Shown here one piece after another: positions 18,844 through 27,896 of a stretch of DNA of 64,000 bases (within the stretch, counting starts at the first letter, position 1; the number at the start of each line of letters is the position of its first letter). Under the pieces are notes generated by a model that worked only from the letters and a program-made list of their open reading frames with translations, had not been told where the DNA came from and searched no databases. Position numbers and translations under genes: made by a program. Source of the stretch: JAAFHZ01 sp964247085 (GTDB taxonomy: Bacteria; Cyanobacteriota; Cyanobacteriia; Cyanobacteriales; Chamaesiphonaceae); NCBI GenBank assembly GCA_964247085.1, contig CAXTSX010000007.1, forward strand, positions 35,683 to 99,682. Reading direction: 5' to 3'.

Positions 18844-19695
18844 CTAGGTAATGTTAAATAGCTCGGCAGGAAATGACCAGTTTGTTTGTTGAACCTTGGC
18901 TAAAGATTGACTGAGGGGCTGATGAATTGTCCCATTGGTGGCCAGGATTCGGCCAGAGTTGAGGACAAAATCACTTTGATCGTAGGCGGTGACTATGCCG
19001 CCAGCTTCCCGTACAATTACCACACCAGCTGCCAAATCCCAAGGTGATAAACCTCTTTCCCAATAACCATCTAGGCGGCCACAGGCCACATAAGCTAGAT
19101 CGATCGCTGCTGCTCCACCCCGTCTAACGCCTTGCGTAATATGAGTGAGATAACAAAACTCTCGATAGTTATGATCATCTGTTTCCCTTCGATCGTAAGC
19201 AAAACCGGTTACTAGTAGGCTATCTGCCAGTTGATTGGTCGCCGAGACCTGAATCGGTTGACGGTTACAAGTAGCCCCCAAGCCAGTGGCAGCACGGAAC
19301 AACTCTTGATGCCAGGGATCAAAAATCACTCCGAGGGTGGGCAAACCGTTGACCAACAGACCGATGGAAACAGCACTAAAGGGGTATTGATGGGCGTAGT
19401 TGGTGGTGCCATCCAACGGATCGATGACCCATTGGTATTCAGCTTCACTATCTCCATAATTCCCAGTCTCCTCGGCCAAAATGCTATGGGTGGGAAGATG
19501 TCGTTGTAAAATTTCGATGATTTTAGCTTCGGCTTCTCGATCGGCTACTGTCACCAGATCTCCGAGCCGACCTTTCTGCTCAATCTGTAACAGAGGACTG
19601 CGGTGTTGATTAATAATTTCGCCAGCGGCCAGCGCTGCTTCGGTCGCGATTTCTAACCAGGTTTGTAATTGTGAGGCAGGAGGTAAATGGAGCAT
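18844..19695 (-). CDS. inositol monophosphatase family protein
   Basis: About 283 residues from the ATG at 19695. The ATG nine codons upstream gives an extension not typical of the family. Signature motifs are present: AEETG, DPLDGTTNYAH with the metal-binding aspartates, and WDLAAGVVIVREAGG near the C-terminus. The fold is Mg-dependent and Li-sensitive and dephosphorylates inositol-1-phosphate or related sugar phosphates. In cyanobacteria, substrates also include histidinol phosphate or fructose bisphosphate, which motifs alone cannot exclude. It is divergent from the PPC-domain gene, with 38 bp between starts. Confidence 0.9.
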   Translation of the reverse strand: MLHLPPASQLQTWLEIATEAALAAGEIINQHRSPLLQIEQKGRLGDLVTVADREAEAKIIEILQRHLPTHSILAEETGNYGDSEAEYQWVIDPLDGTTNYAHQYPFSAVSIGLLVNGLPTLGVIFDPWHQELFRAATGLGATCNRQPIQVSATNQLADSLLVTGFAYDRRETDDHNYREFCYLTHITQGVRRGGAAAIDLAYVACGRLDGYWERGLSPWDLAAGVVIVREAGGIVTAYDQSDFVLNSGRILATNGTIHQPLSQSLAKVQQTNWSFPAELFNIT

Positions 19696-19733
19696 ATAAT
19701 ATTCTGATATTAAATCAAGCAATAATCTATTGT

Positions 19734-20225
19734 ATGTTCAGACTTGTTCGGCAGTTATGGCCGCTCTCTTGCTTTTGGCTCATCGTTTTTCTGAATACTG
19801 AACAAGCAACTGCTCAAAATACAGTGCCTTCCAAGCCTGTCAATAGCTCAGCTAGTCCCACCCCAGTTTATAAGCCTCTTTCTCTTTCGATCGATAAAGA
19901 TGTGCTGGGAACACTATCCGATCGTGATATTCCTTTGGGTGATGGGGGTTTTGCTCGGGACTATACCATTCAGCTCAATGCCGGCGATCAGGTAGCGATC
20001 GATCTAATTTCCGATAATTTTGATCCGGTGGTAGCACTCTTAACTAAAGAGGGCAAAACGGTAGGCAAGAATGATGATGGACCAGATGGTACCAGTAACT
20101 CCTTGTTGTTTGCCAGGATCAAGAAAACTGGCCAATATCTAGTGCGGGTGCAGGGCTTTAGTGATACTAGTGGGGGGAATTTCACTCTACGAGTCAGTCG
20201 GTTACAATCTGCCCCTCCTAAGTAA
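19734..20225 (+). CDS. exported PPC-domain (bacterial pre-peptidase C-terminal) protein
   Basis: I chose the ATG at 19734, which gives a signal peptide (FRLVRQLWPLSCFWLIVF, cleavage near ATAQ). About 163 residues. The mature part is a beta-sandwich like the PPC domain of secreted peptidases: LSDRDIPLGDGGFARDYTI, LNAGDQVAIDLIS, FDPVVALL, NDDGPDGTSNSLL, GQYLVRVQGF, GNFTLRV. No catalytic domain is attached, so it may act as a carrier or carbohydrate/protein-binding module in the periplasm. It is convergent with the dihydroorotase-like gene, 20 bp away. Confidence 0.75.
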   Translation: MFRLVRQLWPLSCFWLIVFLNTEQATAQNTVPSKPVNSSASPTPVYKPLSLSIDKDVLGTLSDRDIPLGDGGFARDYTIQLNAGDQVAIDLISDNFDPVVALLTKEGKTVGKNDDGPDGTSNSLLFARIKKTGQYLVRVQGFSDTSGGNFTLRVSRLQSAPPK

Positions 20226-20245
20226 TTTTTCCCATAAATTAATTT

Positions 20246-21490
20246 TCAAAGTACTTGTACCTGGCCAGGGATGCTCTTTCCCCACCAAGGTGTATTGTAC
20301 GAACGAGACAGTAGATTGGTGGCATTGGCTTCCCAGCTGGTAGTCGGGTCAAATAAAATCATAGTTGTTGGTGCTGGTCGTCGCCAGCACTGAGCAGGCT
20401 TGTTACTCAAGGCTGACCACAACTGGAGAGCTGTAAGCTGACCAGATTGCACCAGCTGCTCCCACAGAATGGATAGGGCGATCTGCAGTCCGATCGCCCC
20501 CACTGGTGCTGACGCAAAAGCTACTTTTTTGTCTTCGTAGGCATGGGCATGGTGATCGATCGCAATCGCGTCAATTACCCCATTAGCTACCGCTTGGATC
20601 AAGGCCTGTCGATCGGTTAGACCGCCCAGCGGTGGATCGAGCCGCCAGTTAGGATCGTAACTTGCCAAAGTTTCGGTATCACCCAACAAATGTAACCAAG
20701 TGGTGCTGGCGGTGATTGGTAAACCGGCTTGTTTGGCAGCGGTAATTAATTGCACCGATCGCTCTGTCGAAATCCGCATCAAATGTACCGGAGTGCCCAC
20801 GGCGGCGACTAGTTCCAAAATAGTGGCAACGGCAGTCGATTCACTACTGGCTGGACTGCTGGCCAAACCTAACCGCAGCGCCGCCGCCCCCTGTCTAGCC
20901 ACGCCAATTCCAGCTAACTGTCGATCGAGTGGCCAGAACATTAATGGCTGGGAGTAGGGTTGTAAATACTCCAAAAGATGATGCAACAGCTGCGGATTTT
21001 GCACCGCCAGACCATCAGTAAAACCCACCACCGTACTGTTAGCCAAATCCTGAAGATTGGCTAGTTGCTCCCCTGCACAGCCCTGAGTAACGGCTCCCCA
21101 GATATGTAAGCGAGGGACGGTGACCAATTCAGCCGCTGCCTGTTGATACAGTTCCTGAATTCTACTGACGATCGCCGCGTTATCGATCGGCGGTTGAGTA
21201 TTGGGCAAAATCCCCACTTCCACAAAGCCCCCAGCTTGAGCCGATCTCAACAGGGATATAATCGTCTCCTGTTCCTCTGCGCCGGGCTCACTACTATGGC
21301 TGTACAGATCGACTAGACCCGGCGCTAATACAAGATTATGGCCATCCTTTTCCTTGGTATCTGCTGGCCATTCGGCAATTCGATCGGCAACTTGCCCAAG
21401 TTGGCCATCCACCACCAAAGCATCAGTGACCTGATCCAGTCCAGTTAATGGATCGAGGAGCCGCACCTGGCGCAATAACAGACTGGACAT
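20246..21490 (-). CDS. pyrC: dihydroorotase-like amidohydrolase
   Basis: About 414 residues from the ATG at 21490, one base after the stop of the upstream phosphatase gene. It is an amidohydrolase-fold protein of the class I dihydroorotase family (LVLAPGLVDLYSHSSEPG, GILPNTQPPIDN, AIAIDHHAHAYEDK). Dihydroorotase closes carbamoyl-aspartate to dihydroorotate in pyrimidine synthesis. The usual HxH metal motif is YSH here, so one zinc ligand is missing. I recall the same YSH form in other cyanobacterial homologues, so it may be lineage-typical, with either altered metal binding or a non-catalytic role. Confidence 0.75.
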   Translation of the reverse strand: MSSLLLRQVRLLDPLTGLDQVTDALVVDGQLGQVADRIAEWPADTKEKDGHNLVLAPGLVDLYSHSSEPGAEEQETIISLLRSAQAGGFVEVGILPNTQPPIDNAAIVSRIQELYQQAAAELVTVPRLHIWGAVTQGCAGEQLANLQDLANSTVVGFTDGLAVQNPQLLHHLLEYLQPYSQPLMFWPLDRQLAGIGVARQGAAALRLGLASSPASSESTAVATILELVAAVGTPVHLMRISTERSVQLITAAKQAGLPITASTTWLHLLGDTETLASYDPNWRLDPPLGGLTDRQALIQAVANGVIDAIAIDHHAHAYEDKKVAFASAPVGAIGLQIALSILWEQLVQSGQLTALQLWSALSNKPAQCWRRPAPTTMILFDPTTSWEANATNLLSRSYNTPWWGKSIPGQVQVL

Positions 21491-21491
21491 C

Positions 21492-22829
21492 TTACAAGGC
21501 ACCCGCCGCAGTTTTATCTAAGATGCCACCCGAGAGATGACTGGTCAGGTTCAGACATTGAATCATCGGTAACTCCTGAATACCCCGAGGATAGCTCACC
21601 ATCGTCACCGCACCGTTGCCCTGTTTTATTTTCCAAAAGTCGGCGAGTTGCAGACCCAGCAGCTGGCAGAGTAAAACTTTATTGGTGGCATCATGCGCCA
21701 CTACAATCCCAGTTTGGTTGACATTACCCACTTTGCTCAAAATATCCTGCCAGGCTTGGCCAGCCCGTTGCCACACATCGGGTAGATTTTCACCCTCCGG
21801 CATCTGCACGGTCTCGGGCTTAGTGCGCCAATCTTCTAGCTTCTGGGCATAATCCACGGCAATTTCTGATTCTAGTTTGCCTTCCCAAAGTCCGTGGCTA
21901 ATTTCTTGCAAGTCGGCATTGGTTTGCAATACAACTGCTGGATGAGCCTGGAGGATAATCTCGGCAGTTTCCTTGGGTCGCAACATCGGGCTAGTAAAAG
22001 CGAAGTCGATCGGCACCGCTTGTAAAAATTCTCTAGCCTGACCAGCTTGAACTCGTCCATAGTCATTGAGCGGCACATCAATCTGTCCTTGAAAGCGACC
22101 CGCCCGGTTCCAGTCGGTTTCGCCATGCCGAATAATTAAAAACCGGGGGCCGGTGCCCTTGGTTTCGGGCAGGGGCTGACCGAGGTGAGCCACCTGATTG
22201 AGCGATTCCAGTTGCACCGCCGAACCCCAGCCGGCACTAAAGTTCAAGACAGAAACCGCACAGTTAGATTGCTGAATAGACTGATAATATTCTGGAGGAA
22301 TACCTAAAGCGGTACTAATTAAAGCCCGGTTAATACCATTGTGAGCAACAATCAAAATTGTTTGATTATCATGTTGAGGTAAGGTTGCTTGCCAAAATTC
22401 CTGCGCCTGTTGGTAGAGAGAGGCGATCGGACGATGTTCTTGACCATTTACCTGTAAAACTAACTGGTGGGGAGCTTCTTGCCACAGGCGATATTCTGCC
22501 GGAAACTGAGCGGCTACTTCTGTAAATAGCATCTTTTCCCAGAGCGGCAGATCTACTTCTTTCAGTCGATCGTCACTAACTGGGGTCGGCGCTGCCGGAA
22601 TTTGCGCAACTACGGCCTGCGCCGTTGCACTAGCTCGCTGGAGAGGACTGCAGTAGACGGCATCCAAATTTAAGTCCTGCAGAGCTTGGCCGGTAGTAAC
22701 TGCATCGGCCATCCCTTTATCAGTCAAGGTCGAATCGTTGCAACGCCCCTGAATTCTGCCTTGACTGTTGTAACTGCTTTGGCCGTGCCGCAGAATGATA
22801 ACGCGCGTAGTCAAGGGTTTTCCCTCCAA
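21492..22829 (-). CDS. double-domain histidine phosphatase (phosphoglycerate mutase-like)
   Basis: A 445-residue protein with two phosphoglycerate-mutase-like domains in tandem. Domain 1 starts with RHGQSSYNSQGRIQGR and domain 2 with RHGETDWNRAGRFQGQ; each RHG holds the phospho-accepting His. The second His of each domain appears in IVAHNGINRAL and VVAHDATNKVL. Cyanobacterial members are annotated as phosphoglycerate mutase, but some related dPGM-type proteins are phosphoserine phosphatases, so the substrate is open. It forms an operon with the dihydroorotase-like gene. The true start may lie a few codons inside, at the TTG before TTRVIIL. Confidence 0.85.
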   Translation of the reverse strand: MEGKPLTTRVIILRHGQSSYNSQGRIQGRCNDSTLTDKGMADAVTTGQALQDLNLDAVYCSPLQRASATAQAVVAQIPAAPTPVSDDRLKEVDLPLWEKMLFTEVAAQFPAEYRLWQEAPHQLVLQVNGQEHRPIASLYQQAQEFWQATLPQHDNQTILIVAHNGINRALISTALGIPPEYYQSIQQSNCAVSVLNFSAGWGSAVQLESLNQVAHLGQPLPETKGTGPRFLIIRHGETDWNRAGRFQGQIDVPLNDYGRVQAGQAREFLQAVPIDFAFTSPMLRPKETAEIILQAHPAVVLQTNADLQEISHGLWEGKLESEIAVDYAQKLEDWRTKPETVQMPEGENLPDVWQRAGQAWQDILSKVGNVNQTGIVVAHDATNKVLLCQLLGLQLADFWKIKQGNGAVTMVSYPRGIQELPMIQCLNLTSHLSGGILDKTAAGAL

Positions 22830-22898
22830 GGGTGGGTGTAAGTATTCAGGGTAATTCTAGCGGTTCATGACGTTCTTATTACAGGTTAAAGCAAGGAA

Positions 22899-24038
22899 TT
22901 ACTTCAAAATCTGATAAAGGATGGCACCCAACATAATTACCATCGCCACGGAGAGCGTCATGAGCCAATTTTGGAACAGGCGCTGACTTTTATCGATGCT
23001 ACATTGCTTTCTTCTGGTTTCACTCCAAGTTGAAGTCATTTCACCGTAGAGACTATTCAAATTGCTAACATCTTGCTTAACGCCTTGATTTAAGGTGTTA
23101 TATAATTCAGTAATTTCTGTTTGCAGGATTTTGATAGTCTCGCTATTTTTGGTGACTCTTTTGGTGACCTTCAGAGGACTTGATTCAGCAATTTCGGCTT
23201 GCAGAATTTTGATAGTCTCGCTGTTCTTATTAACTCTTTTGGCTACTTTGATCAAGTGCGCCTTACTAGCCAACTGCTCATATTGATCCTGTAGTTCTGC
23301 TGACAGGTGCATCTGTCTAGAGCCATTGGCTGTTGAGCTGGAGTGCTGTTGCTCGACTTCAGATGAGCTTAGGAAACCTTTCAGGTTGGATTGTTGTTGC
23401 TGGAGTAGATGAGCCGTGTTGTCATGACGCTCTTCCACCTGCTGTTGAATTTGCTGCAATGATCTATACAAATCAGTTTGATGGGTAAGTAACTCCCGCT
23501 GAGCCTGACGCAAAGAGGCATCAGCCTGACTCATTTGTTGCAGCAACGCCTGCACCTGTTCATAGCCACCAAATTCACCCAAAGCAGTGATAATTTCTTG
23601 CCGAATTTGTTCAAAGGATTTTAGAACCCCTTGCACTTGCTGTACTTGCTGTTTGTTGAATTTGGCCAACTTTTCAGAACGATGGCGTAGTTCTTGTACT
23701 CTGGCCACACTTTCTTCAATAGCTGCGGCTTTCAATTGGTTCTCAAAATGGACATCAGTCAACATTTTCTGAGCGGCAGCTATTTTTTGTAATATCTTGG
23801 GATCGGCGGTGGAGCCAGACAAGGGTAATTCATCATCTTCATCTGCGAAAGATGGATTCACCATAGCAAAAAGTGAACTAATCTCTTCGTCCACATCCAC
23901 TTGCTCTACATCTAAGATGGGCGATGATTCAGACCGATCGATCGATGCAATAGGGGATTTGTGCACTCCAATTGGTTCAAAATGCAAAAAACCAGAATTG
24001 TCTAAATTGTAGTTTTCGTTACCTGAGGATGTAGGCAT
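22899..24038 (-). CDS. tail-anchored coiled-coil protein, function unknown
   Basis: A 379-residue protein that I do not recognise. The first 90 residues are acidic and disordered-looking. Residues about 90-340 are long glutamine-rich coiled coil (for example QALLQQMSQADASLRQAQRE). A single hydrophobic helix at the very C-terminus (WLMTLSVAMVIMLGAILYQ) would anchor it with the bulk in the cytoplasm. A 26-residue unit (KRVNKNSETIKILQAEI and KRVTKNSETIKILQTEI) is duplicated in tandem. It is monocistronic, divergent from chlI across 281 bp. A structural or scaffolding role is possible but unproven. Confidence 0.6.
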   Translation of the reverse strand: MPTSSGNENYNLDNSGFLHFEPIGVHKSPIASIDRSESSPILDVEQVDVDEEISSLFAMVNPSFADEDDELPLSGSTADPKILQKIAAAQKMLTDVHFENQLKAAAIEESVARVQELRHRSEKLAKFNKQQVQQVQGVLKSFEQIRQEIITALGEFGGYEQVQALLQQMSQADASLRQAQRELLTHQTDLYRSLQQIQQQVEERHDNTAHLLQQQQSNLKGFLSSSEVEQQHSSSTANGSRQMHLSAELQDQYEQLASKAHLIKVAKRVNKNSETIKILQAEIAESSPLKVTKRVTKNSETIKILQTEITELYNTLNQGVKQDVSNLNSLYGEMTSTWSETRRKQCSIDKSQRLFQNWLMTLSVAMVIMLGAILYQILK

Positions 24039-24319
24039 GAGTAAAGATTTTAGCTAATTTTAGTTAACAAGACCAAGCAAAGTAATGATTAATAAATCAC
24101 TACTATCTCCGGATCAAAACAAGTGCAACTTTTGCTAGTTTTAGTTTTGATTACTAACAGGTAGTTCACAACTAGCTGTGATGAATGACAAATTGAGTAA
24201 GATCATAACCTTTTTTAGACACTTTATCTGAGATGGTCTGATATAAATTCCTGGATTGACCGCTCTACATCCTATAATAAGAGGCGCTATCAAATGTAAT
24301 TAGCTATAGGTAATATCTT

Positions 24320-25417
24320 GTGACTGCTCCTGTTCAATCGCCTGTTAGTTCTCGGCGCGTAGTTTTTCCTTTTACGGCGATCGTCGGACAAGAAGAGATG
24401 AAACTAGCTCTGCTGCTTAATATCATTGATCCGCTGATTGGGGGAGTGATGATTATGGGCGATCGAGGCACTGGAAAATCTACCACCATTAGGGCTTTAG
24501 CTGATTTACTCCCAGAAATTGATGTGGTAGCTGGCGATCCCTTTAACAGCCATCCCAGCGACCCGGACTTGATGAGTGATGAACTCCGCCAAGAATTTCT
24601 GACCAATAATACTCCATTCCCAACGGCCACTAAGAAGGTGCCAATGGTCGATTTGCCATTAGGTGCTACTGAAGACCGGGTTTGTGGGACGATCGATATC
24701 GAAAAAGCGCTATCGGAAGGGGTCAAAGCCTTTGAACCCGGGCTACTAGCCAAGGCTAATCGGGGCATTTTGTATGTGGATGAGGTCAATCTGCTCGATG
24801 ACCATCTAGTAGATGTTTTGTTAGACTCGGCTGCTAGTGGTTGGAATACCGTGGAGCGAGAAGGGATTTCGATTCGGCACCCGGCCAGGTTTATTTTGGT
24901 AGGTTCTGGCAACCCTGAAGAAGGCGAGTTACGCCCTCAGCTGCTTGATCGGTTTGGAATGCATGCTGAGATTCGGACGGTGAAGGAACCAACTTTGCGA
25001 GTGCAGATTGTGGAGCAACGCTCGGAGTTCGATCGGCAGCCTAATGAATTCTTGGTAGATTATCAAGAAAAGCAGCTAGCTCTTGGCCAAAAGATTGTGG
25101 ATGCTCAAAACCGCCTGGATCAAGTGACTTTGGATTATGACTTACGAGTAAAAATCTCGGAGGTTTGTGCGACTTGTGACGTGGATGGTCTGCGGGGCGA
25201 CATTGTGACCACCCGCACCGCTAAGGCATTAGCAGCTTATGAAGGACGCACCGAAGCTACTGCTGAAGACATTCAGCGGATTATTGCTCTGTGTCTACGG
25301 CATCGTTTGCGGAAGGATCCTTTGGAATCGATCGACTCTGGCAACAAGGTCGAAAAAATATTTGCCGAAGTGTTTGGGATGGAGCCAGCGGCTAAAGAAC
25401 CAGTAGGTGTGCGCTAG
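24320..25417 (+). CDS. chlI: magnesium chelatase subunit ChlI (AAA+ ATPase)
   Basis: A 365-residue protein starting at GTG 24320, which gives the family-typical start TAPVQSP...VFPFTAIVGQ. Walker A is GDRGTGKST, Walker B is ILYVDEVNLLDD, and the later VDGLRGDIVTTRTAKAL is the sensor-2 region. ChlI forms the ATPase ring that, with ChlD and ChlH, inserts Mg into protoporphyrin IX, the first committed step of chlorophyll synthesis. Length is normal for the family. A perfect 22-bp palindrome follows the stop, so it is probably transcribed alone. Confidence 0.97.
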   Translation: MTAPVQSPVSSRRVVFPFTAIVGQEEMKLALLLNIIDPLIGGVMIMGDRGTGKSTTIRALADLLPEIDVVAGDPFNSHPSDPDLMSDELRQEFLTNNTPFPTATKKVPMVDLPLGATEDRVCGTIDIEKALSEGVKAFEPGLLAKANRGILYVDEVNLLDDHLVDVLLDSAASGWNTVEREGISIRHPARFILVGSGNPEEGELRPQLLDRFGMHAEIRTVKEPTLRVQIVEQRSEFDRQPNEFLVDYQEKQLALGQKIVDAQNRLDQVTLDYDLRVKISEVCATCDVDGLRGDIVTTRTAKALAAYEGRTEATAEDIQRIIALCLRHRLRKDPLESIDSGNKVEKIFAEVFGMEPAAKEPVGVR

Positions 25418-25450
25418 TTCCGAGGGCGACTGTTGATTTTGTAAAGTTCA

Positions 25451-25472
25451 GGAAGGTTCGATCGAACCTTCC
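25451..25472 (+). terminator. terminator-like perfect palindrome after chlI
   Basis: GGAAGGTTCGA at 25451-25461 is followed directly by its reverse complement TCGAACCTTCC, then CTATTTTTG. It is a 22-bp perfect palindrome followed by a short T tract, between chlI and cydA. Confidence 0.75.
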
Positions 25473-25553
25473 CTATTTTTGTGACCTAGCTGCAAGTATT
25501 TGCTAATGATGCGTTATATTTTCTCCAGACAGCTAAAAATTGTCAGAGGAATT

Positions 25554-26990
25554 ATGGATATCTTATCGAACACCGTAGCACTCTCTCGAATGCAGTTTGC
25601 GCTTACCGCCATCTTTCATATGCTCTGGCCAGTTCTCACCACTGGCATGTCTATTTATCTGGTGATTGTAGAAGGAATGTGGCTGAAAACCCGCCGCCCA
25701 GAGTATTACTATCATGCTCGTTTTTGGTCCAAACTTTACCTACTCAACTTTGGGATTGGAGTCGCTTCTGGTTTACCGATGGAATTTCAATTTGGTACCA
25801 ACTGGGCACCCTTTTCCGAAGCCGTCGGCGATTTCTTTGGCAGTATTTTAGGCTTTGAAGGGGCGATGGCCTTCATGCTAGAAGCCGGTTTTTTAGGAAT
25901 CATGCTCTTTGGCTGGGGACGGGTGCCGCCAGTGATTCATTACCTGGCCACGATCATGGTGGCTTTTGGTGCGAACCTCTCCACCTTCTGGATTTTGGTA
26001 GCTAACTCCTGGCTACAAACCCCAGCTGGGGGTGAGATGGTCAAGGGTAAATTCATTGTCAGTGACTATTTCCAAGCGATCTTTAACCCCTTCATGGTGA
26101 AAAGTGTGGCTCACATGTTTTTAGCCACGCTTGAAACCTCACTGTTTGTGATTGGGGGAATCAGTGCTTGGTACATCCTCAAAAACCGCCATACCGAATT
26201 TTTTGCCCAGTCCCTAAAAATTGTCTTGGCTGCGGCAATCGCTGTCACCCCGCTGCAAATTTATGTCGGTCACCTCAGCGCCGAACAGGTGGCTCACTAC
26301 CAACCGACCAAACTAGCGGCGATGGAGGCTAAGTGGGAAACTAGTCCAGCTGGTCAGCCTGCCGACTGGAGTTTATTGGCATTGCCCGATGAAAAGGGCG
26401 AAAAAAATAAGCTGGAACTGAATGTGCCCAATGGTCTGGGCTACATTCTGGAGTTCCGTAAAAATCTTTCCGCTCCCGTGTTGGGATTAAAAGAATGGCC
26501 AGCGTCCGATCGACCAAAAATGGTGGGACTGATTTACTATTCCTTTCGGATCATGAGTGGCATTGGTTTTTTCTTGGCGGGTTTAATGTTGTGGAGTGTG
26601 CTGCAATGGTTGCGCGGCAACCTATCGGCAACTAAAGTCGCTGCTCAAAAGTGGTTTCTACGCACCTGGATTTTTGCGGCTCCTCTGGGCTACATTGCCG
26701 TAGAATCGGGTTGGATTGTGCGTTGTGTGGGGCGACAACCCTGGACAATGTATGGCAAAATCCGCACAGCTGATGCCGCTTCGCAGATTCCGGCTAGTAA
26801 TGTGCTAACCACATTGATCGCTTTTGCGGTGATTTACTCTGTTTTGTTGGTTTCGACACTGTATTTTGGTAGCCGAATTATCGGTAAAGGGCCCAATCTG
26901 GAGTTGCCCTTACCAGGACTAGATGGTCAATTTATTACAGCTCCGGCGATAGCAGTTCCTAACCAGCGGCCACTGGAAGCTCAACAGTAA
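25554..26990 (+). CDS. cydA: cytochrome bd-type ubiquinol oxidase subunit I (CydA)
   Basis: About 478 residues. The ATG at 25554 is chosen because AGAGGAATT precedes it and it yields the family start MDILSNTVALSRMQFALTAIFH. It is a polytopic membrane protein carrying the haem ligand His in the first helix, GFEGAMAFMLEAGFLGIMLFGW split over helix 3, KTKLAAMEAKWE-like (TKLAAMEAKWE) of the quinol loop, and VGRQPW near the end. The Q-loop is short, as in non-enterobacterial and cyanide-insensitive types. CydA needs CydB, yet no cydB follows; the next gene is on the other strand. Confidence 0.93.
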   Translation: MDILSNTVALSRMQFALTAIFHMLWPVLTTGMSIYLVIVEGMWLKTRRPEYYYHARFWSKLYLLNFGIGVASGLPMEFQFGTNWAPFSEAVGDFFGSILGFEGAMAFMLEAGFLGIMLFGWGRVPPVIHYLATIMVAFGANLSTFWILVANSWLQTPAGGEMVKGKFIVSDYFQAIFNPFMVKSVAHMFLATLETSLFVIGGISAWYILKNRHTEFFAQSLKIVLAAAIAVTPLQIYVGHLSAEQVAHYQPTKLAAMEAKWETSPAGQPADWSLLALPDEKGEKNKLELNVPNGLGYILEFRKNLSAPVLGLKEWPASDRPKMVGLIYYSFRIMSGIGFFLAGLMLWSVLQWLRGNLSATKVAAQKWFLRTWIFAAPLGYIAVESGWIVRCVGRQPWTMYGKIRTADAASQIPASNVLTTLIAFAVIYSVLLVSTLYFGSRIIGKGPNLELPLPGLDGQFITAPAIAVPNQRPLEAQQ

Positions 26991-27008
26991 GACATCAAGA
27001 ATGTCCAC

Positions 27009-27054
27009 AAAAAATCAGGTGATAAGTTTTTTATTTAAAATCACCTGATTTTTT
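27009..27054 (+). terminator. intrinsic terminator after cydA
   Basis: AAAAAATCAGGTGAT at 27009-27023 pairs with ATCACCTGATTTTTT at 27040-27054, with the T run built into the 3' arm. It directly follows cydA and could also serve the convergent formyltransferase gene. Confidence 0.9.
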
Positions 27055-27089
27055 GGCTGTTTTTGAGGTCTAAATATTCACAAAGTTTA

Positions 27090-27878
27090 TTATTTAGAAA
27101 GTTCCACAGTATTTGACTTCACAGGCAGTGATGCTAATGGCACCGCTGGGGAGTAGGAACTAAAACCCAGATCACTCTTAGGGACACTTACTTGAACAGG
27201 AATTTTTGCCCCCACCTTTAGCTCAAAGCGATACCCACCCATTTCAACGGCGGGCTGAAAAACACCATAACTGACCGCTCTCACGCGCCGGGCTATTTCC
27301 TCCGGACTCATATCTGGCGTGATGATGCCCAGTTGGTTGAACTCTTTGCGGCTACGGGGATGTCTAGTCCAGTTCTCATTAGCTGCCGGTAATTCTTCAC
27401 CAGTCAGAATTTTCCCGACTATTTCATAAAACAGTACCAATTGAAATTCATAGGTTCTTTGCAGTAAAGAGCTCACATCATCGGTGGGGAAAACGGCAAA
27501 TCGTTGAACCGCAATGATTTTACCAGTATCTACTTTGCTAGCCATGTGATGACAGGTTGCCCCATATTCGGAGGCGTTGTCATAGAGGGCATAATTATTG
27601 CAACCAATGCCGGGATAGTCTGGCGAGGCTGGGTGAAAATTGATTGCTCCCAACTGAGCGGATTGAATCACCGATAAAGGCACCACCCATCGACACAAGT
27701 AGGAGAGAAGATAGTCTCCATGCCAGTTTCTGATCTCTTCTGGCATGGGTTCTCCCCAAGCTGAAAAGTAGGATGTCACATTTTCAAAATTATCTTCGAC
27801 AAATTTTAATGCTCGATCGCAATAGGCATCGTCTTTCTTACCGAGGAACAAAACGGAATTAGTAGATTTGTTATTCAT
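27090..27878 (-). CDS. formyltransferase-family protein (substrate unknown)
   Basis: A 262-residue protein with the 10-formyltetrahydrofolate transferase fold. INFHPASPDYPGIGC carries the Asn and His of the catalytic site, and GATCHHMASKVDTGKII carries the Asp. This fold serves methionyl-tRNA formyltransferase, GART and sugar-amine N-formyltransferases. The C-terminal region (SPEEIARRVRAVSYGVFQPAVEMGG) is short and does not match the full tRNA-binding domain, so an amine-sugar or other small substrate is more likely. It lies 18 bp downstream of a 127-residue gene of unknown function; the two form an operon. Confidence 0.78.
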   Translation of the reverse strand: MNNKSTNSVLFLGKKDDAYCDRALKFVEDNFENVTSYFSAWGEPMPEEIRNWHGDYLLSYLCRWVVPLSVIQSAQLGAINFHPASPDYPGIGCNNYALYDNASEYGATCHHMASKVDTGKIIAVQRFAVFPTDDVSSLLQRTYEFQLVLFYEIVGKILTGEELPAANENWTRHPRSRKEFNQLGIITPDMSPEEIARRVRAVSYGVFQPAVEMGGYRFELKVGAKIPVQVSVPKSDLGFSSYSPAVPLASLPVKSNTVELSK

Positions 27879-27896
27879 TAGTCTGTTTACTTAATT

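Noticed and set aside
24334..24912. 192-codon minus-strand frame across chlI
   Set aside because: It mirrors the Walker A/B coding region and is Ser/Pro-rich shadow sequence.
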